Assembly: GCF_028583545.1 (NCBI RefSeq)
Contig: NZ_CP087106.1
Location: forward strand, 1,928,501-1,992,500
DNA length: 64,000 bases
Direction of reading: 5' to 3'
Origin: Methylobacterium sp. NMS14P
GTDB lineage: Bacteria > Pseudomonadota > Alphaproteobacteria > Rhizobiales > Beijerinckiaceae
Shown: piece after piece, positions 56,561-64,000 of the stretch
How positions within the stretch are numbered: position 1 is the stretch's first letter
How the letters are laid out: every line of letters starts with the position of its first letter
The notes under the pieces: model-generated
Databases searched by the model: none
What the model was told of the DNA's origin: nothing
Seen by the model: the letters and a program-made list of their open reading frames with translations, nothing else
Program-made: the position numbers and the translations under genes

Positions 56561-58756
56561 ATGCTGAACGCCCGTCGACCGAATCCCCTGCCCGTCCGTC
56601 CCAGCCGCCGCGGCCTGCTCGCGGGCGCCGGCGCCCTCGTGGTCGCGTTCCGGCTCGACCCGAAACCCGCGCGCGCCGCGCCCGGACCGAACCTCGCCGA
56701 CGTGAAGGCGCAGCCCAACGCCTTCGTGCGGATCGGCGCGGACGACACCGTCACGGTGGTGATCAAGCACCTCGACATGGGCCAGGGGAACACGACCGGG
56801 CTCGCCACGATCCTGGCCGACGAGCTCGGCGCCGACTGGGCGAAGGTCCGCACCGAGTTCGCCCCCGCCGACGCGACGCTCTACAACAACACCCTGATGG
56901 GCCCGATCCAGGGCACCGGCGGCTCGACCGCGGTGGCCAATTCCTGGTTCCAGCTGCGCAAGGCCGGCGCGGCCGCCCGCGAGATGCTGATGGCGGAGGC
57001 CGCCTTCCGCTGGAAGGTGCCGGTCTCCGAGATCACGGTCGCCGACAATCTCGTGCGCCACGCCCCGTCCGGCCGGCAGGCCCGGTTCGGCGAGCTCGCG
57101 GCCTCGGCGGCCTCGCTGCCGGTGCCCTCCGAGCCGCGGCTCAAGGACCCGAGCGAGTGGACGCTGATCGGCCAGAGGGTGCCGCGCCTCGATTCCGTCG
57201 CCAAGACCAACGGCACGGCGGTCTACTCCCTCGACATCCGCCGCCCGAACCAGGTCACGGCGGTCGTGGCCCGGGCGCCGCGCTTCGGCGCCACCGTGAA
57301 GAGCTTCGACGCCGCGGCCGCCCGCAAGGTCGCGGGCGTGCTCGACGTCGTGCAGGTGCCGACCGGCGTGGCGGTGATCGCCCGCGACACGTGGTCGGCC
57401 ATGAAGGGCCGCGAGGCGCTCACGGTCGCGTGGGACGACAGCACCGCCGAGACCCGCTCGTCCGACGCGATCCTGGCCGAGTACCGCGAGCGCGCCAAGG
57501 GCCCCGGCCTGACGGCGTCCGAGCGCGGCGACCCGCAGGCGGCGCTCAAGGGCGCCGCCAAGGTCGTCGAGGCCGAGTTCACCTTCCCCTACCTCGCCCA
57601 CGCGGCGATGGAGCCCTTGAACGCCACGATCGATAAGGGGTCCGACGGCGGCTACGACGTCTACGCGGGCTTCCAGTTCCAGACCGTCGAGCAGGCCACC
57701 ATGGCGGCGATCCTCGGCGTGACGGCCGACCGGGTCCGGCTGCACAGCAACTGGGCCGGCGGCTCGTTCGGGCGCCGGGCGACGCCCACCGCCGACTACC
57801 TCGCGGAAGCGGCCACCGTCTTCAAGGCGTCCGGCGAGAAGGCCCCCGTGCACCTCGTCTGGACCCGCGAGGACGACATGGCCGGCGGCTACTACCGCCC
57901 GACCGTGCTGCACAGGGTCCGGGCCGGCATCGACGGCAGGGGCGCGGTGGTCGGCTGGGACCACGTCATGGTCGGCAAGTCGATCATGATCGGCTCGCCC
58001 TTCGAGGCGATGATCGTCAAGAACGGCATCGACGCCACCACCGTCGAGGGCGCCTCCGACACCGCCTACGCGCTGCCGGCCTACCGGTTCGGCGTCCATA
58101 ACGGCCGCGAGGGCGTGCCGGTCTTGTGGTGGCGCTCGGTCGGCCACACCCACACGGCCCACGTGATGGAGGTGATGATCGACGAGCTGGCCCATGCCGC
58201 CAACGTCGATCCGGTGGCCTACCGGCTGTCCATCCTGACCCAGGCGCCGCGGCTGTCCGGCGTGCTCAAGCTCGCCGCCGAGAAGGCCGGCTGGAGCGCC
58301 AAGCCGCAGGACCAGGGCCGCGGCCTCGGGGTGGCGGTCCACGAATCCTTCGGCTCCTACGTCGCCATGGTGGCCGACGTCACGGCGCACGACGCCGCGA
58401 TCCGCGTCAACCGGATCGTGGCGGCGGTGGATGTCGGCGTTCCGGTCAACCCGGACGTGATCCGCGCGCAGGTCGAGGGCGCGGTGGGCTTCGCCCTGTC
58501 GGCGGTGCTGCGCAACTGCATCACCCTCAAGGACGGGCAGGTGCAGGAGCACAATTTCGACGCCTACGAGCCGACCCGGATGAGCGAGATGCCGAAGGTG
58601 GAGGTGCACATCGTGCCGAGCCAGGCGGCGCCGACCGGGATCGGTGAGCCGGGCGTGCCCGTGCTCGGGCCGTCGATCGCCAACGCGGTCTTCGCCGCGA
58701 CCGGCCGGCGCCTGCGCTCCCTGCCGCTCGACCTCTCCGGCGTGAAGGGCGCGTGA
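56561..58756 (+). CDS. Molybdopterin-binding large subunit, isoquinoline 1-oxidoreductase type
   Basis: A 731-residue molybdenum subunit of the IorB type with a Tat signal (SRRGLLAGAGALVVAF, Arg16-Arg17), so the folded complex is periplasmic. The four-part Mo-binding arrangement is kept: MGQGNTTGLATILADELG, GTGGSTAVANSW, GSFGRRATP, and the end motif GIGEPGVPVLGPSIANAVF with the catalytic Glu. It oxidises N-heterocycles or aldehydes; the substrate is not known. Its partner IorA subunit is just upstream and would travel with it. No dedicated XdhC-like chaperone is in the window. Confidence 0.92.
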   Translation: MLNARRPNPLPVRPSRRGLLAGAGALVVAFRLDPKPARAAPGPNLADVKAQPNAFVRIGADDTVTVVIKHLDMGQGNTTGLATILADELGADWAKVRTEFAPADATLYNNTLMGPIQGTGGSTAVANSWFQLRKAGAAAREMLMAEAAFRWKVPVSEITVADNLVRHAPSGRQARFGELAASAASLPVPSEPRLKDPSEWTLIGQRVPRLDSVAKTNGTAVYSLDIRRPNQVTAVVARAPRFGATVKSFDAAAARKVAGVLDVVQVPTGVAVIARDTWSAMKGREALTVAWDDSTAETRSSDAILAEYRERAKGPGLTASERGDPQAALKGAAKVVEAEFTFPYLAHAAMEPLNATIDKGSDGGYDVYAGFQFQTVEQATMAAILGVTADRVRLHSNWAGGSFGRRATPTADYLAEAATVFKASGEKAPVHLVWTREDDMAGGYYRPTVLHRVRAGIDGRGAVVGWDHVMVGKSIMIGSPFEAMIVKNGIDATTVEGASDTAYALPAYRFGVHNGREGVPVLWWRSVGHTHTAHVMEVMIDELAHAANVDPVAYRLSILTQAPRLSGVLKLAAEKAGWSAKPQDQGRGLGVAVHESFGSYVAMVADVTAHDAAIRVNRIVAAVDVGVPVNPDVIRAQVEGAVGFALSAVLRNCITLKDGQVQEHNFDAYEPTRMSEMPKVEVHIVPSQAAPTGIGEPGVPVLGPSIANAVFAATGRRLRSLPLDLSGVKGA

Positions 58757-58833
58757 GGAAACGCACGTTCCGCCGGCCCGGATCGGCGTAGGAAGGGTGG
58801 GCCTTCCCCCCAAGGCAAGAGACCCGACTGACG

Positions 58834-58866
58834 ACGGCGCGGCGCGACACCGCGCCGTTTCTTTTT
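58834..58866 (+). terminator. Rho-independent terminator
   Basis: A perfect ACGGCGCGG/CCGCGCCGT stem with a seven-base loop is followed by TTCTTTTTC. It lies 77 bp after the dehydrogenase gene and 27 bp before the glycosylase gene. Confidence 0.8.
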
Positions 58867-58893
58867 CGCGCGCCGCGACGCCATCTCCGGGCC

Positions 58894-59511
58894 ATGCCCG
58901 CCTTCGACGACACCGCCGCGCGCCTGCGCGCCTGCCGCCTCTGCCGCGACACGCCGCGCTACGGGCCGCCCCTGCCCCAGGAGCCCCGGCCGATCGTGCA
59001 GGGCTCGGCCACGGCCCGCCTGTGCATCGCCAGCCAGGCCCCCGGCACCCGCGCCCACCGCACCGGCCAGCCGTTCACCGACCCGTCGGGCGTGCGGCTG
59101 CGGTCCTGGCTCGGGCTCGACGCGGCGCAGTTCTACGACGCCGCCCGGGTGGCCATCGTGCCGATGGGGTCGTGCTTCCCCGGCCTCGACGCCAAGGGCG
59201 GCGACCGGCCGCCCCGCCGGGAATGCGCCGAGCGCTGGCGGGACGAGCTGTTCGCCGGCCTGCCGGACCTCGCGCTGATCCTGGTGATCGGCCAGTACGC
59301 GCAAGCTTGGCATCTGGGAAAGATGGACGGCGGCCTCACCGGCACGGTGCGGCGCTGGCGCGAGATCCTGGCCGAGCCGCGCCGCCCCCGGGTCCTGCCC
59401 CTGCCGCACCCGTCCTGGCGCAACAACGGCTGGCTCAAGCGCGAGCCCTGGTTCGAGGCGGAACTGCTGCCGGTGCTGCGCGCCGAGGTGGCGCGGGTGA
59501 TGGCGGGGTGA
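58894..59511 (+). CDS. Uracil-DNA glycosylase family protein (Fe-S type)
   Basis: A 205-residue member of the UDG superfamily that removes uracil or damaged bases from DNA. Motifs SQAPGTRAHRTGQPFTDPSG and HPSWRN are those of the active site and leucine loop. Cys14, Cys17, Cys94 and Cys111 form the C-x2-C ... C-x16-C pattern of 4Fe-4S glycosylases (family 4/5-like). The usual Glu/Asp water-activating residue is not certain. It has its own promoter region after a terminator. Confidence 0.87.
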   Translation: MPAFDDTAARLRACRLCRDTPRYGPPLPQEPRPIVQGSATARLCIASQAPGTRAHRTGQPFTDPSGVRLRSWLGLDAAQFYDAARVAIVPMGSCFPGLDAKGGDRPPRRECAERWRDELFAGLPDLALILVIGQYAQAWHLGKMDGGLTGTVRRWREILAEPRRPRVLPLPHPSWRNNGWLKREPWFEAELLPVLRAEVARVMAG

Positions 59512-59581
59512 GGGGCCGTCGGGGTCTCGTCCAGCCGGCGACGACATCCGCGTTCCAGATCGCTTGGGACTTAAGGGTCGC

Positions 59582-59677
59582 GCCGTCTTTGCGAGCGCAG
59601 CGAAGCAACCCAGGGACGCACCAAATCCGAGAATGGCGCGCCGCCCTGGATAGCTTCGCTGCGCTCGCAAGGACGGC
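59582..59677. repeat. Interspersed inverted-repeat element, copy 4
   Basis: About 96 bp: GCCGTCTTTGCGAGCGCAGC at the left end and GCGCTCGCAAGGACGGC at the right, with inner GAAGCAACCCAGGG and CCCTGGATAGCTTCGC blocks. It lies between the glycosylase and pyrF genes. Confidence 0.85.
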
Positions 59678-59786
59678 GCGCGCCAGGACGCGCACGGCAG
59701 GTCAGGGACGGCGTCGCCCGAACCCGCCCGCATTGACAGGCATCGCCGGCCCGTGATCCGTGCCGCGACCCCCGAAGGACGCGCCG

Positions 59787-60479
59787 ATGACCGAGATTGC
59801 CGACCCCCGCGACCGCCTGATCGTGGCCCTCGACCTGCCGAGCGTGCAGGCGGCCGAGGCGCTGATCGACCGGATCGGCGATGCCGCGACCTTCTACAAG
59901 ATCGGCTACCAGCTGGGTTACGCGGGCGGCCTCGCCCTGGCCGAGCGGCTGGCGGGACGCGGCCTCAAGGTCTTCCTCGACCTGAAGCTCCACGACATCG
60001 GCAACACCGTCGAGGAGGGCGTGCGCTCGGCCTCGGGCTCCGGCGCCACCTTCCTCACCGTCCACGCCTACCCGCAGACCATGCGGGCGGCGGTCCGCGG
60101 CCGGGGCGCGGGGCTCAAGGTCCTCGCCGTGACGGTGCTGACCTCCTACGACGATGCCGACGCCGCGGAGGCCGGCTACGGCCTGCCGGTGGCGGAGCTC
60201 GTCGCCAAGCGCGCCGCCCAGGCGGCCGAGATCGGCATCGACGGCCTCGTCTGCTCGGCCGCCGAGGCGGGCTCGGTCCGGCGCGTCGTCGGTCCGGACC
60301 GGCTGATCGTCACCCCGGGCATCCGCCCGGCGGGCGCCGAGGCGGGCGATCAGAAGCGGGTCATGACGCCGGGCGATGCCCGCCGGGCCGGGATCGACCA
60401 CGTGGTGGTCGGCCGCCCGATCACCGGCGCCGCCGACCCCCGCGCGGTGGCGCGGGCGATCGTGGCGGATCTCGCCTGA
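59787..60479 (+). CDS. pyrF: Orotidine 5'-phosphate decarboxylase
   Basis: A 230-residue TIM-barrel enzyme for the last step of UMP synthesis. The catalytic [11 protein letters not shown] motif (Asp-Lys-x-x-Asp) and VTPGIRP phosphate loop are present, and [10 protein letters not shown] ends the barrel. The ATG at 59787 has AAGGA eight bases upstream; an earlier ATG would add nine residues and lacks a site. The DUF1330 gene follows 63 bp later. Confidence 0.96.
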   Translation: MTEIADPRDRLIVALDLPSVQAAEALIDRIGDAATFYKIGYQLGYAGGLALAERLAGRGLKVFLDLKLHDIGNTVEEGVRSASGSGATFLTVHAYPQTMRAAVRGRGAGLKVLAVTVLTSYDDADAAEAGYGLPVAELVAKRAAQAAEIGIDGLVCSAAEAGSVRRVVGPDRLIVTPGIRPAGAEAGDQKRVMTPGDARRAGIDHVVVGRPITGAADPRAVARAIVADLA

Positions 60480-60542
60480 CTTGAACAGGGATTGCCTTCG
60501 CGCGGACCGGATCCACTTCGCTCCCAGGGCAGGAGACGCAGC

Positions 60543-60887
60543 ATGACGAAGGGCTACTGGATCGCGCGGGTCGATGTCCGCGACGCGGAGGCCTACAAGG
60601 ACTACGTGGCGGCCAACGGCGCGGCCTTCGCCAAGTTCGGCGGCCGCTTCCTCGTGCGCGGCGGCGCCCACGAGGCGGTGATGGGCCCGGCCCGGTCCCG
60701 CAACGTGGTGATCGAGTTCCCGAGCTACGCCGACGCCCTCGCCTGCTGGAACTCCGACCTCTACCAGGCCGCCAAGGCCAAGCAGCGCGGCGGCGTCGAG
60801 GCCGAGATCCTGGTCATCGAGGGCTATGACGGCCCGCAGCCCAGCGCTTCCGAGCCGGCGCCGGAGGCGGGGCCGGCCTCCGAGTAG
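60543..60887 (+). CDS. DUF1330 family protein
   Basis: A 114-residue dimeric alpha-beta barrel protein: KGYWIARVDVRDAEAYKDYVAANGAAFAKFGGRFLVRGG in parts, then VVIEFPSYADALACWNSDLYQAAKAKQ. DUF1330 has no assigned activity. A C-terminal tail (about 95-114) rich in Pro, Ala, Ser and Glu is longer than usual. GGAG lies before the ATG. It probably shares the pyrF transcript. Confidence 0.9.
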   Translation: MTKGYWIARVDVRDAEAYKDYVAANGAAFAKFGGRFLVRGGAHEAVMGPARSRNVVIEFPSYADALACWNSDLYQAAKAKQRGGVEAEILVIEGYDGPQPSASEPAPEAGPASE

Positions 60888-60933
60888 GCCGCGCCGCAGG
60901 GGGCGGAGCCCGAGAGGGTCCCGCCCCGGCGTG

Positions 60934-61563
60934 CTACGACAGGGTCCCGCGCGGCGCGAGGCTCCGCAGCAGGAACGCGGTCATCGCCGCCATGGGCGGC
61001 ACCGGCTGAAGGGTGGAGCAGCCCACAAGCAGCGGGTGGGTGTAGCGGGCGATGGCGACGTGGACGCAGGCGGCCGCCTCGGCGGGGTCGGCCGCCTCGA
61101 ACTCGCCCCGCGCCACCCCGTCGCGGATGATCCGCTCGAACCCGGCGGTGATCCGGGCCACGTGGTGGCGGCAGACGTCCCAGCTCTCCGCCATCGCCGC
61201 CTCGATCATCTCGTGCAGGCGGGGAAACGTCTCGCAGCGCCGGGTGGAGTCGCGATGCAGGGCCTCGATCGCCGCCGCGAGGCGCGCGGTGGCGTCGAGG
61301 CCCGGCCGGTCGGCGATGCCGAGGATCACCGCCTCGCTCTCGCCGATCAACCGCTCCAGCACCGCCTCGTTGATGGCCTTCTTCGACTCGAAGAAGCGGT
61401 AGACGTTGGCCGGGCTCATCTTCAGAGTCCGGGCGATGTCGGCCACGGTCGTCTTCTGGTAGCCGATCTCGCGGAAATACGCGCCCGCCGTCGCGAGGAT
61501 GCGGCTCCGCGTGTCGGGCGCGCACTCCTCCGCGAGCGAGCGGGTCGTATCTTCGAGGGACAT
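60934..61563 (-). CDS. TetR-family transcriptional regulator
   Basis: A 209-residue TetR regulator. The DNA-binding domain at 18-64 reads TRSRILATAGAYFREIGYQKTTVADIARTLKMSPANVYRFFESKKAI in parts. The ligand domain has the C-terminal TetR_C_7-like feel seen in AcrR-type proteins. It is divergent from the SDR gene at 61716, so it most likely represses that gene and itself. The 152-bp gap is the expected operator region, though no strong palindrome stands out. Confidence 0.9.
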   Translation of the reverse strand: MSLEDTTRSLAEECAPDTRSRILATAGAYFREIGYQKTTVADIARTLKMSPANVYRFFESKKAINEAVLERLIGESEAVILGIADRPGLDATARLAAAIEALHRDSTRRCETFPRLHEMIEAAMAESWDVCRHHVARITAGFERIIRDGVARGEFEAADPAEAAACVHVAIARYTHPLLVGCSTLQPVPPMAAMTAFLLRSLAPRGTLS

Positions 61564-61715
61564 GCGACCTCACTAGGCCATGCGGCGGCGGGGCGTCAAA
61601 GACGCGAACCCGCATCGGGTTCCTCTGCGGCGGCTGCGCGCGCCCGGAACCGGCCCGGGTGACACCCATTGCCCAGGCACCCGGCCGCGACGGCGGCGCC
61701 AGCGAGAGATCCGCG

Positions 61716-62486
<771 letters not shown>

Positions 62487-62507
62487 AGCACGGCCTGAAC
62501 GACGAAG

Positions 62508-62536
62508 CGCGGCGCCGGGATCACGCCGGCGCCGCG
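62508..62536. terminator. Hairpin between convergent genes
   Basis: Perfect 11-bp arms (CGCGGCGCCGG and complement) with a seven-base loop, 22 bp after the SDR stop and before the convergent 65-residue gene. Confidence 0.5.
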
Positions 62537-62576
62537 TCGAAGGGTCTGCGATCTGCGGTGGGCCCGCGGCCGCGCC

Positions 62577-62774
62577 TCAGGACCCGAACTGCGAGCCCAG
62601 GCGCTCGAGGTACTCGGCCAGATCGACGCCCCCGACGCGCTTGCCGTAGTCGAAGCGCATGCCCTGGCGGATGTCGACGCTGGCATCCCGCGTGGTCAGG
62701 GTGAAGGGACGGACGCAGACCCAGGCTCCGTCGCGGCGGTGCTCGAAGTAGCCGAGGATCTCGTGCTTGGCCAT
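62577..62774 (-). CDS. Hypothetical protein, 65 residues
   Basis: A small soluble protein (MAKHEILGYFEHRRDGAWVCVRPFTLTTRDASVDIRQGM in parts) with a likely beta-rich core and a helical end. A strong GGAGG site lies eight bases before the ATG, and the upstream region is AT-rich, both of which support expression. The family is not recognised. The 203-bp gap upstream, up to the isochorismatase gene, holds nothing else. Confidence 0.65.
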   Translation of the reverse strand: MAKHEILGYFEHRRDGAWVCVRPFTLTTRDASVDIRQGMRFDYGKRVGGVDLAEYLERLGSQFGS

Positions 62775-62977
62775 AACCTTTCCTCCGGAACTGTGCTCAG
62801 GAGCATAACGGTCGTACCGGCCGCTGGTTCATGCGTTGCGACTGTTTTTCGCGTGCGCGAGCGCACGGATCGAGTGTTCGTGAGCCGTGAATGGTGGCGA
62901 GGCTCGGCGGAGAACTCGCGTGAGCTTGGCCATTACAGGGCGAATGTTCGGGCCCGGCGGGCGGGCGCGCGGCCGGC

Positions 62978-63622
62978 TCAGTGCCAGCGGTCGAGGATCT
63001 CGGCGGTCGTCATCGTCTCGACCTGGTGGCCGTAGCGCATCCGGTACATCAGAAGGAGGGCGTCGTGCGCCTCGTCGCAGGAGCTGCACAGGGCGTCGGT
63101 GGCCAGCACGATCCGGTAGCCGAGATCGACCCCGCCGAGCACGGCGGCCAGCACACAGACGTCGGTCTCGGCGCCGGTGACGATCAGCGTGTCGACGCCG
63201 CGCGCGCGCAGGCGCGCGTCGAGGCCGGTGTCCAGCCAGGGCGAGTAGACGGTCTTGTCGATGATCTCGGCGGGCGGAGCCAGCCGGGCGAGGTCCGGGA
63301 CGAGGTCGATCAAGCCCGGGTCGAGGCGCTCCCGGGTCATGCCGGCCCAGCGCCGCGAGTAGGTCGCCCAGGTGCCGCGGCCCTCGCCCGGCCGGGCCGC
63401 CGGGATGAAGCGGGTGAAGACGGTCCGCTCCGGGTGCGCCGCCGCGAGGCGGCAGACATGGGGCAGGACGCGGTTCATCCACGGCGTCTGCCAGTCGGTG
63501 GACTCGGCGAACATGCGCTGCATGTCCACGCAGAGATGGACGCAGCCCCGTCCCAGGGGCCCGCCGGGAGATCCCGGCTCCGGCCGGGGGCTGTCGGTCG
63601 ATGGGCGGCGTCCGGTGTCCAT
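62978..63622 (-). CDS. Isochorismatase-like cysteine hydrolase
   Basis: A 214-residue isochorismatase-fold hydrolase. The catalytic triad can be placed at Asp33 (CVDMQ), Lys123 (DKTVYSPW) and Cys156 (TDVCVLA), with the cis-peptide region GAETD before the Cys. The family includes nicotinamidases, N-carbamoyl hydrolases and other amidohydrolases; the PGEGRGTW region does not settle which. A Pro/Gly-rich N-terminus (1-25) may be too long. No siderophore genes are near. Confidence 0.88.
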   Translation of the reverse strand: MDTGRRPSTDSPRPEPGSPGGPLGRGCVHLCVDMQRMFAESTDWQTPWMNRVLPHVCRLAAAHPERTVFTRFIPAARPGEGRGTWATYSRRWAGMTRERLDPGLIDLVPDLARLAPPAEIIDKTVYSPWLDTGLDARLRARGVDTLIVTGAETDVCVLAAVLGGVDLGYRIVLATDALCSSCDEAHDALLLMYRMRYGHQVETMTTAEILDRWH

Positions 63623-63717
63623 GGGCGCGATCAGGCCGGGGCGGCGTGGCTCGGGAGAGGGTGACGTTGGGCGCGAAGGCCATCCCGACCCCGTCTCGGG
63701 GCCGGGACGGCGGGACC

Positions 63718-64000
63718 TCAGCGGTCGGCCTTGGCGCCGGACGTTGTCAGGGAGAGGTAGCGCTCGGTGGTCGGGCGGATCAGCTTGCGGACCGCCTCCG
63801 CCATGGCCTGCTCCTCCTTCAGCGACTGCTCGAACGCCGTCCGGTGGCCCTGCTGACCGGCGGCGTCGCCGATGGTGAGCAGCGACTCGTAGGCGGCGAT
63901 CTCGAAATTCTCGAAGGCGTGGTTGGCGTAGGTGTTCTTCAGGATCTCGTCCTGGGCCGGCGTGTGGCCCAGCGCCATCATGTTGCCGACGAAGCCCAGG
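63718..64000 (-). CDS. C-terminal part of a DUF892 (YciE-like) ferritin-like protein
   Basis: The frame runs from the stop at 63718 past the window end with no start inside it, so the N-terminus is missing. The visible ~93 residues include GFVGNMMALGHTPAQDEILKNTYANHAFENFEIAAYESLL, in parts, and FEQSLKEEQAMAEAVRKLI, which is the helical core of DUF892/YciE with Glu and His as metal ligands. Such proteins are linked to stress response and are often found near other stress genes. Confidence 0.88.
   Translation of the reverse strand, partial: LGFVGNMMALGHTPAQDEILKNTYANHAFENFEIAAYESLLTIGDAAGQQGHRTAFEQSLKEEQAMAEAVRKLIRPTTERYLSLTTSGAKADR

Overview
The window reads as chromosome of a Methylobacterium-like alphaproteobacterium (Hyphomicrobiales). 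Support comes from the uniformly high GC, a Ros/MucR regulator, the rhizobial-type flagellar genes motC and fliK/motD, a cyoABCD quinol oxidase, a methylmalonyl-CoA mutase of the type used in the ethylmalonyl-CoA pathway, and several small protein families typical of this group (PilZ-like, CyW-GCG-type secreted proteins, DUF2293). No phage, insertion sequence, CRISPR array or rRNA operon is visible. The assignment to genus is inference from gene content, not from a marker comparison.

Layout. 1-10.8 kb: a truncated first gene, a kdgK-like kinase with a DUF502 membrane protein, an AT-rich stretch before a PAS/HTH regulator, a MucR-type regulator, an unusual membrane/papain-like fusion, a serine hydrolase, an SMR efflux protein, a SleB-like hydrolase and several small proteins. 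10.8-17.6 kb: flagellar genes in two head-to-head blocks, motC-fliK-transglycosylase on the minus strand and fliN-fliG-flhB on the plus strand. Between them lies only the last part of motB, so this looks like a rearrangement junction. 17.6-22.7 kb: malate synthase G with a divergent LysR regulator, a class II aldolase and a Tat-exported deaminase. 22.8-30.5 kb: secreted small proteins, an AmpC-like hydrolase, an amidase and SDR pair, a translationally coupled pair of coiled-coil paralogues, and PilZ-like and membrane proteins.

30.8-31.0 kb: an intact tRNA-Val(GAC) and, just upstream of it, a 5' half of a second tRNA-Val. 31.4-36.1 kb: an unrecognised protein coupled to a twin-domain glycosyltransferase, then an MFS transporter. 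36.2-41.4 kb: cyoABCD and SURF1. 41.5-47 kb: methylmalonyl-CoA mutase, phosphoglucomutase, an acetyltransferase and rpsD. 47-51.2 kb: small proteins, a molbindin-like TOBE protein and the coupled tsaD-GNAT-gpsA operon. 51.2-58.8 kb: MHYT-GGDEF-EAL signalling protein, EVE protein, PleC/DivJ-like kinase and an isoquinoline-1-oxidoreductase-type dehydrogenase. 58.9-64 kb: uracil-DNA glycosylase, pyrF, DUF1330, a TetR/SDR divergent pair, an isochorismatase-like hydrolase and the end of a DUF892 ferritin-like gene.

Four copies of one ~95-bp inverted-repeat element are scattered between genes. The most interesting points are the motB/fliN junction, the half tRNA, the HdeD-papain fusion, the 46-bp perfect palindrome before a 37-residue membrane protein, and the Tat-exported deaminase. 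All functions are inferred by reading motifs by eye; no database search was run.
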